Positions 1 to 5,223 of a stretch of 7,955 bases of DNA are shown here, piece by piece (within the stretch, counting starts at the first letter, position 1; each line of letters starts with the position of its first letter). The notes beneath the pieces are model-generated. The model saw only the letters and a list, made by a program, of their open reading frames with translations. It made no database searches and was not told the origin of the DNA. Location of the stretch: the NCBI GenBank assembly GCA_031282925.1, contig JAITCT010000105.1, positions 1 through 7,955 of the forward strand, written 5' to 3'. Both the position numbers and the translations under genes were made by a program. The DNA comes from Dysgonamonadaceae bacterium (GTDB lineage Bacteria; Bacteroidota; Bacteroidia; Bacteroidales; Azobacteroidaceae).

Positions 1-240
1 CTTGTCCTCAAAAGCCGGGTTGAACCAAATCCCCATCGTCTGCGTATAAAGCGGCATGGAAATAATTCCCTTGCAGGGAACGTAATACGGCATGGCAGCT
101 TCAATTTCCCCGTTTTTTATGCAAAGGAGCACATCCCAGCCCGATTCCCCGCATACGCAATCCAGCCACCAGCCCCGCGAATAAACGGGAATAGACTGCT
201 CGTTGCTGCAAAGCATTCTGTATTTTTCTTTTTCGGTCAT
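1..240 (-). CDS. GNAT/FemAB-like acyltransferase-type protein, N-terminal fragment
   Basis: This is an open frame of 80 codons from an ATG at 240-238 to the left edge, where it is cut. The translation begins MTEKEKYRMLCSN and contains IPVYSRGWWLDCVCG (about residues 17-31), WDVLLC (35-40), an EIEAAMPYYVP stretch (44-54) and MPLYTQTMGIWF (61-72). From memory of the family, this order matches the N-terminus of Bacteroidetes proteins annotated as GNAT-domain acetyltransferases related to FemAB, which transfer acyl or aminoacyl groups. The catalytic half lies outside the window, so the substrate is unknown. A perfect TAnnTTTG -7 box stands 18 bases upstream of the start, so the gene probably has its own promoter although the permease gene ends only 37 bases before it on the same strand. 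I am confident it is a coding region and moderately confident of the family. Confidence 0.65.
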   Translation of the reverse strand, partial: MTEKEKYRMLCSNEQSIPVYSRGWWLDCVCGESGWDVLLCIKNGEIEAAMPYYVPCKGIISMPLYTQTMGIWFNPAFEDK

Positions 241-257
241 TATTAAATGGATTTATG

Positions 258-281
258 CAAAGTTACATGAAAATTTTTCAT
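258..281 (-). promoter_or_regulatory. Promoter of the acyltransferase-like gene, with AT dyad
   Basis: On the minus strand TAACTTTG (265-258) is a perfect match to the Bacteroidetes -7 consensus TAnnTTTG and is followed by CA. Just upstream is an odd palindrome at 267-281 with 7-base arms (ATGAAAA / TTTTCAT on the plus strand, centre at 274). The dyad overlaps the TGA stop of the permease gene (280-278). No clear TTTG -33 element is visible at the usual distance. The same dyad plus -7 arrangement stands before murB and the surface-protein gene. Confidence 0.6.
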
Positions 282-1096
282 ATAAACCATCCCCTGCGCA
301 ATACAGGACGAACAATAAGTTTGCAAAATAAAAAAAGAATGATTTGTACAAAAATAATTGCCGCACCGGAAGGTACATTCAGGTAATACGACAAAAAAAG
401 GCCGGAAATACAGCCGGCAAGACCTGCCGGTATGGAATAAATCATAATCCGGTTCAGGCGGGAAGTGAAAAGATTGGCCGTCATTTGCGGAATTGTCAGC
501 AGCGACATCAGCAGCATGATACCAATCAAACGGATAGAAGAAACAATAGTTACGGCAATCGCCAACATCATCAGATGCTCAATAAGCGATACTTTTATGC
601 CCTGGGTTTCGGCAAATTCACTGTCGAAAGCGGTATATAGCACCGGTTTGTAAAACAGCAGCATAGCGGCAATCAACACCACAGAGAGAATCCCTGCAAA
701 TACAATGTCCAACAGCGTAACGGTGAGGATATTCCCAAACAGGAAGGCCGAAATATTAGGCGTATAACCGGGTGTGAGAAAAATAAAAATCACGCCCAAA
801 GCCATTCCCAGCGCCCAAAAAGCAGCAATGGCCGAATCTTCCCTCACGCCTTGTTTTCTCGACAGCCATTCGACGCCGAAAGCCGAAGCTACGGAAAAAA
901 CCAAAGCCGAAAATATCGGATTCAGCCCCAGGTAAAATCCAATCCCTAATCCCCCGAAAGAGGCATGTGTAATTCCCCCACTGATGAAAACCAGCCGCCG
1001 CGACACGATATAAGCGCCCACAATCCCGCAGGCAATGCAGGTAAAAAGACTGCCGGCCAGTGCATGTTGAAAAAACGTGTATTGTAGAAGTTCCAT
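278..1096 (-). CDS. Metal ABC transporter permease (ABC-3 family, ZnuB/MntB/TroC type)
   Basis: This 272-residue integral membrane protein should form the inner-membrane channel of a zinc, manganese or iron importer, working with an ATPase and a periplasmic or lipoprotein binding protein. Hydrophobic segments run almost throughout (roughly residues 12-32, 46-76, 88-108, 116-148, 174-205, 217-238 and 243-262), consistent with the seven to nine helices of the family. The conserved stretch ISGGITHASFGGLGIG (38-53) with His44, and the VSSIRLIGIMLLMSLLTIP loop region (185-203), are typical. I chose the ATG at 1096. An ATG at 1153 in the same frame would add 19 residues encoded by the long hairpin, which look unlike the family, and 272 residues is a normal length. 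No ATPase or binding-protein gene is in the window: upstream is a surface protein, downstream an acyltransferase-like gene. The metal cannot be told from the permease alone. Confidence 0.9.
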   Translation of the reverse strand: MELLQYTFFQHALAGSLFTCIACGIVGAYIVSRRLVFISGGITHASFGGLGIGFYLGLNPIFSALVFSVASAFGVEWLSRKQGVREDSAIAAFWALGMALGVIFIFLTPGYTPNISAFLFGNILTVTLLDIVFAGILSVVLIAAMLLFYKPVLYTAFDSEFAETQGIKVSLIEHLMMLAIAVTIVSSIRLIGIMLLMSLLTIPQMTANLFTSRLNRIMIYSIPAGLAGCISGLFLSYYLNVPSGAAIIFVQIILFLFCKLIVRPVLRRGWFI

Positions 1097-1103
1097 AGAA
1101 TTG

Positions 1104-1167
1104 ATAATTAAATAAAGGTGTAATTCAAACTGTCGCAATGGCGGCTGCAACAATTTGAATTACACCC
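1104..1167 (-). terminator. Long hairpin with T-rich tail, probable intrinsic terminator
   Basis: Arms at 1117-1129 and 1154-1166 are perfect 13-base inverted repeats (GGTGTAATTCAAA and its complement). The stem continues inward to 1138/1145, giving about 22 pairs around a 6-base loop (1139-1144). The imperfect inner pairs (1130/1153, 1134/1149, 1138/1145) are all G-U wobbles in minus-strand RNA but A-C mismatches in plus-strand RNA, so the structure favours minus-strand transcription. On that strand the stem begins 26 bases after the surface-protein stop and is followed by TTTATTTAATTAT. A terminator is the simplest reading. Because it ends about 20 bases before the permease start, it could also be a leader structure controlling that gene. 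Confidence 0.7.
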
Positions 1168-1192
1168 ATAAATGAATGAAGAAAAATAAGCG

Positions 1193-3220
1193 TCAATTGT
1201 TGATTATCAATTTCTCCGCCCATCCGGAACTTCCTTTGACAATCACTACCTGTCCGGGACTGTTAATGACAAAAGATGTTTTACCGGCAGGCTTTTCCAG
1301 CCTGTACAGCAATGTTCCCGTAACGGAATAAATATGAACCGATTCGGCTACAGGCGAATCGACATGCAAAATTTGCTTGTGGAAATAAACCGGTACAGCC
1401 GGCGCACCGGCAGATGGAATACCTGTACCGCCACCGGCACGGGTTATGTTTACGGTATAATATTTCATCGTCAACTCATCTTCGGCTCGAACTATAATGT
1501 TGCACTTGGTTGTTTCGCCAGCATCCAGTAAATATTCGCTCCTGCCCCAAACAGTGGCTCTCGCATGATTTTTTTCAGCCTCAACCGTAACGTTTGATAC
1601 CGAATTTTCTACGTCAATACTGTAATCAGTGATATCGGGGTCGAATGGAGGCGTAAGCATAAGCGGACGCGTTCCCGCGTTCACGGCAAGGTGCTTTAAA
1701 GTAGCGTCGTGGCTTATCCTCCTTACCGTTACCGTATAAGTCTTTACGGTAACTTCATCTTCGGCAAAAACACTCACATTAAAGGTTGTATCCCGTGCAG
1801 TTAACGAATGTATTCTTCCGCTAATGGGAACTTTGGCGTTCGGACGATTCGATGTAGCCGTAAACGAAATTCTTGATATTGAGTCCGCTATGCCGACCGT
1901 ATAGTCGGTGATGTAGGGATTGAACGGAGGCGTAAGTGTTCCGGCGCTTGGGGCAAGACTGCTTAAATAAGCGTCGCTTTTTTGCGGCGATCTTGTTACA
2001 TTCACCGTATAATCCTTTGTGACGTTGCCTTCGGCGCTAACGCTGATAACAAAGGCGGTATTGTCGGCTGAAATCAATTTCTGCCCCTTACCGGCAACAT
2101 TGGCGTTCGGATGATTCGCCGCAGCCGTGATATCAATGCTTGATACCGAACTGGCCAGGGCAAGCGTATAATTGGTGTTATTGGGGCTGAATGGAGGCGA
2201 AATGATTCCCGGACTCACGCTAAGGCTGCTCAATGCAGCGTCGTTAACCTCTATCTTTCCGAATTGCCCCCAGACAGCGTCGTTTTTGTAGGTTACTGCG
2301 CTTCCGACGGGAACGTAAAGCGTAACATCTTTTAACGGAACGTTATCAAACACGTTAGCGCCTGTGGATTGCGGCGTCGGGTTCAGACTGGTAACGGAAG
2401 TCATATTTTCACAATTATAAAAAGCATAGTCCATGATACCCGTTACACCTTCTTCAATCACAACTGCATTAATGGAAAGGCGATCCGGATACCAGGGCGT
2501 AACATTTCCCCAGGAATCCTGATAACCGGGCATTTCTCCCGTTCCTCGAATCGTTAACACACCCGAAGAAAGCGTCCACATAAACGGGTTGTTTTCACCC
2601 CAGATTGATTCTACCGTATTTCCGAAATTCCATCCTTCGTAGGCTTGTGCGGATCCGCTGGGAACATAAAGCGTGGCAGTGCTTATCGGAGAGTCAAGGA
2701 AGATGTTCCCGCGCCTGTCTAAGGTTGGCGGCGTCGGATTCAGGCAGATAATGGAAGTCAATTGGGGGCAGTAGGCAAAAGCAAACTCCCCGATACTTTC
2801 TACATGCTCCGGAATGGTAACGGAAGTTAAAGCGGAGCAGTGAGCAAACACATAGATTTCCAAACTTGTTACGGTTTGCGGAATAGTAACGGAAGTTAAA
2901 GCGGAGCACATGTAAAAAGCCGCGTTTCCGATACTTGTTACCCCTTCTTCAATTACAACAGCTTTAATTAAATATCTATAAGGGCGCCATGGGATATCGG
3001 CGGTATTCCAGTAAGTCGCCATTTGCCCCGTCCCGCTAATAGTCAGCGTTTCACCGGAAAAGTTCCAGGTAACGTTCTCCCCAAACTTTCCCGATGCTTC
3101 CTGCGCCTGCATTTGAGAAAAGGCAAGCAGGAAAACCGCAGGTAACAATTGAGAATTGAAAATTGAAAATTGAAAATTAACAATTCTCCTGAATTTGTTT
3201 AAAATTGTTGTCAGTTCCAT
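1193..3220 (-). CDS. BspA-like LRR and cadherin-like repeat surface protein
   Basis: This 675-residue protein is predicted to be exported. A hydrophobic stretch (LLPAVFLLAF, 25-34) ends in SQMQA with likely cleavage near residues 39-40, but the charged region before it is unusually long, about 24 residues, because a heptamer repeat is read through. Two modules follow. Module 1 (about 44-208) starts with TWNFSGETLTISGTGQM and carries LRR_5/BspA-type 23-residue repeats (for example CSALTSVTIP at 105-114 and 128-137). Module 2 (about 209-326) repeats the plan (MWTLSSGVLTIRGTGEM, VVIEEGVT) with fewer LRRs. Both end in LNPTPP/LNPTPQ and LYVPSGSA/LYVPVGSA segments. Three cadherin-like beta-sandwich repeats occupy about 328-411, 416-501 and 505-595, each with a PPF.P..TDY-type core. 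The last 65 residues (VHIYSVTGTLLYRLEKPAG, then GQVVIVKG) resemble C-terminal sorting-type domains of Bacteroidetes surface proteins. The role is probably adhesion or binding at the cell surface, without a known ligand. A hairpin follows the stop. Confidence 0.85.
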   Translation of the reverse strand: MELTTILNKFRRIVNFQFSIFNSQLLPAVFLLAFSQMQAQEASGKFGENVTWNFSGETLTISGTGQMATYWNTADIPWRPYRYLIKAVVIEEGVTSIGNAAFYMCSALTSVTIPQTVTSLEIYVFAHCSALTSVTIPEHVESIGEFAFAYCPQLTSIICLNPTPPTLDRRGNIFLDSPISTATLYVPSGSAQAYEGWNFGNTVESIWGENNPFMWTLSSGVLTIRGTGEMPGYQDSWGNVTPWYPDRLSINAVVIEEGVTGIMDYAFYNCENMTSVTSLNPTPQSTGANVFDNVPLKDVTLYVPVGSAVTYKNDAVWGQFGKIEVNDAALSSLSVSPGIISPPFSPNNTNYTLALASSVSSIDITAAANHPNANVAGKGQKLISADNTAFVISVSAEGNVTKDYTVNVTRSPQKSDAYLSSLAPSAGTLTPPFNPYITDYTVGIADSISRISFTATSNRPNAKVPISGRIHSLTARDTTFNVSVFAEDEVTVKTYTVTVRRISHDATLKHLAVNAGTRPLMLTPPFDPDITDYSIDVENSVSNVTVEAEKNHARATVWGRSEYLLDAGETTKCNIIVRAEDELTMKYYTVNITRAGGGTGIPSAGAPAVPVYFHKQILHVDSPVAESVHIYSVTGTLLYRLEKPAGKTSFVINSPGQVVIVKGSSGWAEKLIINN
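2811..2908 (-). repeat. 29-bp direct repeat within the LRR coding region
   Basis: Positions 2811-2839 and 2880-2908 are identical except for one base (G2816 against A2885). The offset is 69 bases, exactly one 23-residue leucine-rich repeat. Each copy encodes the CSALTSVTIP core of an LRR. Near identity at DNA level suggests recent duplication or gene conversion within the gene. Confidence 0.85.
3147..3181. repeat. Five AATTnnn heptamers inside the signal-peptide region
   Basis: Read on the plus strand, the heptamers are AATTGAG, AATTGAA three times and AATTAAC, in strict period 7. A short inverted pair, GAGAATTG (3151-3158) and CAATTCTC (3181-3188), frames it. The block lies in frame at the N-terminus of the surface-protein gene and encodes NFQFSIFNSQ (residues 15-24). 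From memory, this AT-rich motif is scattered through many Bacteroidetes genomes and is often translated at the start of exported proteins. I take it as a dispersed element that has become part of the coding sequence. Confidence 0.75.
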
Positions 3221-3271
3221 ATTTCATAAATTAAATGAATGATATATTGTTCAAAAAATAAATATTTCCCG

Positions 3272-3297
3272 CAAAAGTATATGAAATTTTCCAATTT
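3272..3297 (-). promoter_or_regulatory. Proximal promoter of the surface-protein gene
   Basis: Minus-strand TACTTTTG (3279-3272) is a perfect TAnnTTTG -7 box, about 51 bases upstream of the ATG at 3220. A GGAAAATTTC element ends 5 bases before it, in the same position as the AT dyad before murB. No clear -33 TTTG is seen. The leader is AT-rich with no Shine-Dalgarno sequence. Confidence 0.55.
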
Positions 3298-3323
3298 AAG
3301 CACATACGGATAAAAATTTCCTG

Positions 3324-3331
3324 CAAATATA
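3324..3331 (-). promoter_or_regulatory. Distal promoter candidate of the surface-protein gene
   Basis: Minus-strand TATATTTG (3331-3324) is a second perfect -7 consensus, 52 bases upstream of the proximal one. The downstream sequences are also alike (GCAGGAAATTTTTAT here, GCGGGAAATATTTAT at the proximal copy), so the promoter appears to be tandemly duplicated. Confidence 0.45.
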
Positions 3332-3488
3332 TAGAATTTCAGGCTCAATATTTTTTTCAGGCGCTATTGCAAATGGCGCGCAGTGAACGGTGAAGCAATC
3401 CGAAGTACAATTACGAATTACGGGGAAAGCCGCAGTGACGGCTAATGTAAAGCATTATATTTAAGGGGGCTAAACCCTCAAAAAGTTG
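3332..3488. other. Intergenic spacer without a gene
   Basis: No open frame here looks like a protein. AATTACG occurs twice in tandem at 3409-3422, a heptamer of the same general form as the block at 3147-3181. A weak stem (AGCCG/CGGCT, 3428-3443, 6-base loop) and a GGG/CCC pair near 3465-3477 are present. Neither is followed by a convincing T-tract. Together with 3221-3271 this is the left part of the 867-base divergent gap. Confidence 0.5.
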
Positions 3489-3887
3489 AAGTAGATTTTA
3501 AAAAAGGGGAGGTAAACATCCGAGATGTGGGGGTAAACATTTGAGATGTGGAAGTAAACATCCGGGATGTGGGAGTAAACATTCGAGATGTGGGGGTAAA
3601 CATTTGAGATGTGGAGGTAAACATCCGGGATGTGGAGGTAAACATTTGAGATGTGGAAGTAAACATCCGGGATGTGGGGGTAAACATTTGAGATGTGGAA
3701 GTAAACATCCGGGATGTGGGGGTAAACATTTGAGATGTGGAAGTAAACATTCGAGATGTGGAGGTAAACATCCGGGATGTGGAAGTACACATTCGAGATG
3801 TGGAAGTAAACATTCGAGATGTGGGAGTAAACATTTGAAATGTGGAGGTAAACATTCGAGGCGTGGAAGTAAATTTTTAAAAGAAGA
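3489..3887. repeat. Minisatellite of seventeen 21-bp units with degenerate end units
   Basis: Seventeen contiguous 21-base units run from 3510 to 3866. The unit is two purines, GTAAACAT, two pyrimidines, G, a purine, then GATGTGG. Variation is almost entirely transitions at unit positions 1, 2, 11, 12 and 14, with exceptions in unit 14 (A to C), unit 16 and unit 17. Positions 7-19 form an odd dyad, ACAT-YYGRG-ATGT. The CCGGG units (3, 6, 8, 10, 13) and unit 16 (TTGAA) have perfect 6-base arms. Units 5-11 alternate TTGAG and CCGGG, and the 42-bp block 3657-3698 is exactly repeated at 3699-3740. The 21-base blocks on each side (3489-3509 and 3867-3887) share the AAGTA.A.TTTT.AAAA pattern, 15 of 21 bases, and look like diverged terminal units. 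There are no spacers, so it is not a CRISPR. The function is unknown. Long frames through it on both strands follow from a period divisible by three. Confidence 0.95.
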
Positions 3888-4045
3888 AAGTGTATTTGCA
3901 CAATATTTAATGCAACAAAAAGATTCGCCCCTGCATATTCCGCGTTTCTTTCCGCTTATGCGGCATGGGAAGCCCCCGCCGAGCGGACGCGTCTGAAAAA
4001 GTGAAAAAATCCGAAAGTGATTTTTATCCGTCTGCGCATTATATG
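3888..4045. other. Spacer between the repeat array and the murB promoter
   Basis: No supported gene is visible. The frames that enter this stretch continue from the 21-bp array and show no family resemblance. Small self-complementary pieces occur (CCGC/GCGG near 3951-3962 and GACGCGTC at 3986-3993), too short to call a terminator or operator. From 4021 the sequence resembles the leader of the surface-protein gene on the other strand. Confidence 0.45.
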
Positions 4046-4065
4046 AAAATTTTCGTGTAAATTTG
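4043..4065 (+). promoter_or_regulatory. murB promoter with AT dyad
   Basis: TAAATTTG (4058-4065) is a perfect TAnnTTTG -7 box followed by CA, 22 bases before the murB ATG, so the leader would be only about 15-18 bases. It is preceded by TGAAAATTTTC (4044-4054), whose GAAAATTTTC is a perfect 10-base palindrome. A -33 TTTG is not obvious. The region from 4021 aligns without gaps to the minus-strand leader of the surface-protein gene over 46 bases. Confidence 0.6.
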
Positions 4066-4087
4066 CAAAAAATTAACACCTGTCTCT

Positions 4088-5098
4088 ATGCAAATCAAAC
4101 AAAATTATTCTTTACTGAAACACAATACATTTGGTTTGGACGTCAAAACCAAATATTTTGCAGAATACGCAAATGAAGCCGACTTGCAAAAGCTTCTCCG
4201 CGACGAATATTTCTTCTCCCAACCGTTTTGGCACATCGGGCAAGGCAGCAATCTGTTGTTTCTCGGCGATTTCGACGGAGTGATTGTACATTCCGCCATT
4301 CAAGGCATCGAAAAAATAAAGGAAACGGCCGGTTTTGTGTGGTTAAAAGCCGGCGCCGGAACCGATTGGGATTCGTTTGTAGCTCATTGTGTGCAAAACG
4401 GTTGGGGCGGACTTGAAAACCTGTCGCTGATTCCGGGGGAAGTCGGCTCGTCGGCTGTGCAAAATATCGGCGCTTACGGTGCGGAAGCGGCCGGTTGTAT
4501 CGAAGAAGTACATGCATATTTTCTCGAAACGGGTGAAAAAAAGATTTTTTCCAACCCGGAATGTGAATATGCTTATCGCGACAGTTTTTTCAAAAAACAG
4601 GAGAATAGAGGGAAATATTATATTACCCATGTGGTTTATAAATTATCCAAAAAACCGGAATATAAGTTGGATTACGGAAATATCAGGGAACAAATTGGAG
4701 CTGGAACAGTGAATTTGGAAACTGTGAGGCAGGCTGTTATTGCAATCCGTAAATCCAAATTGCCCGATCCGAAAAAAACAGGCAATGCCGGCAGTTTCTT
4801 TGTGAATCCCTGTATTGGTATGGAGCATTACGAAAGTTTGAAAAAGCGCTATCCCGGTATGCCCCACTATCCTGTCAACGAAAAAACTGTAAAAATTCCC
4901 GCAGCCTGGTTAATCGAACATTCCGGCCTGAAAGGAAAAACGGCAGGGGGCGCTTCCGTATATGAAAAACAGCCTTTAGTAATTATCAATCAAGGAAATG
5001 CAAGCGGCCGGGACATTGCGGATTTAGCTGCCGAAATTTGTAAAACCATCAAAGAAAAGTTTTTTATAGATTTGCAACCGGAAGTCAATTATATTTAA
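4088..5098 (+). CDS. murB: UDP-N-acetylenolpyruvoylglucosamine reductase MurB
   Basis: This cytoplasmic flavoenzyme reduces UDP-GlcNAc-enolpyruvate with NADPH to UDP-N-acetylmuramate, the second committed step of peptidoglycan synthesis. The 336 residues match the long (E. coli-like, type I) form in length. The FAD-binding part has GQGSNLLF (51-58) and IPGEVGSSAVQNIGAYG (115-131). The YRDSFFK motif (163-169) supplies the active-site Arg164, NAGSFFVNP (233-241) supplies the proton-donating Ser236, and Glu332 in the final LQPEVNYI is the expected third catalytic residue. PAAWLIEHSGLKG (271-283) and QPLVIIN (295-301) are also family signatures. The ATG at 4088 fits the promoter just upstream and the usual N-terminus (NTFG at 13-16). 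Its usual mur/dcw partners are not in this window. The gene appears intact. Confidence 0.97.
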   Translation: MQIKQNYSLLKHNTFGLDVKTKYFAEYANEADLQKLLRDEYFFSQPFWHIGQGSNLLFLGDFDGVIVHSAIQGIEKIKETAGFVWLKAGAGTDWDSFVAHCVQNGWGGLENLSLIPGEVGSSAVQNIGAYGAEAAGCIEEVHAYFLETGEKKIFSNPECEYAYRDSFFKKQENRGKYYITHVVYKLSKKPEYKLDYGNIREQIGAGTVNLETVRQAVIAIRKSKLPDPKKTGNAGSFFVNPCIGMEHYESLKKRYPGMPHYPVNEKTVKIPAAWLIEHSGLKGKTAGGASVYEKQPLVIINQGNASGRDIADLAAEICKTIKEKFFIDLQPEVNYI

Positions 5099-5116
5099 TG
5101 TTAATTTAAGCCGCTA

Positions 5117-5214
5117 AAATTAGTGAATCCGTGGCAAACAAAAAATATAATTTTAAGCCACTAATGCACGAATTAATACTAATATAAATTAGTGAATCCG
5201 AGGCAAACAAAAAA
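5117..5214. repeat. 29-bp direct repeat in the murB-hydrolase gap
   Basis: Copies at 5117-5145 and 5186-5214, offset by 69 bases, differ only at T5132/A5201. The core reads AATTAGTGAATCCG followed by GGCAAACAAAAAA. Between them, CACTAAT (5159-5165) and ATTAGTG (5188-5194) form a perfect 7-base inverted pair, and TTAAGCC also occurs twice (5105-5111 roughly, and 5153-5159). From memory, such CACTAAT/GAATT-rich intergenic repeats are scattered in Bacteroidetes genomes. No TAnnTTTG box is seen in the gap, so the hydrolase is either read through from murB or uses a weaker promoter. Confidence 0.8.
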
Positions 5215-5223
5215 ATAAAAACA

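Noticed and set aside
344..653. Short plus-strand frames opposite the permease gene
   Set aside because: They are shadows of the membrane protein gene, with no recognisable domains and no promoter.
1097..1153. N-terminal extension of the permease from an upstream ATG
   Set aside because: The extra 19 residues are encoded by one side of the hairpin and do not resemble the family N-terminus, whereas MELLQYTFFQHALAGS does.
1117..1166. Zur or Fur operator
   Set aside because: The inverted repeat is far longer than such boxes, and the G-U polarity points to RNA rather than a DNA-binding site.
3428..3443. Small hairpin AGCCG/CGGCT as a terminator
   Set aside because: It has only five pairs and no T-tract on either strand, and no gene ends near it.
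3510..3866. CRISPR array
   Set aside because: Units are contiguous with no unique spacers, and no cas gene is present.
3470..3901. 143-residue minus-strand frame with HISNVYF-type repeats, and the 125- and 193-residue frames beside it
   Set aside because: They exist because the 21-bp unit has no stop in those frames. No signal peptide or domain is present, and variable bases are mostly non-synonymous in two of the three.
3986..3993. GACGCGTC palindrome
   Set aside because: It is eight bases long and isolated, expected by chance and without further structure.
3541..3996. Plus-strand Cys/His/Lys/Gly-rich frame resembling a metal-binding protein
   Set aside because: The composition follows from translating the repeat unit. 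The tail after the array has no family features.
4105..4867. Several minus- and plus-strand frames overlapping murB
   Set aside because: They lie wholly within murB, whose catalytic motifs are complete, and show no family likeness.
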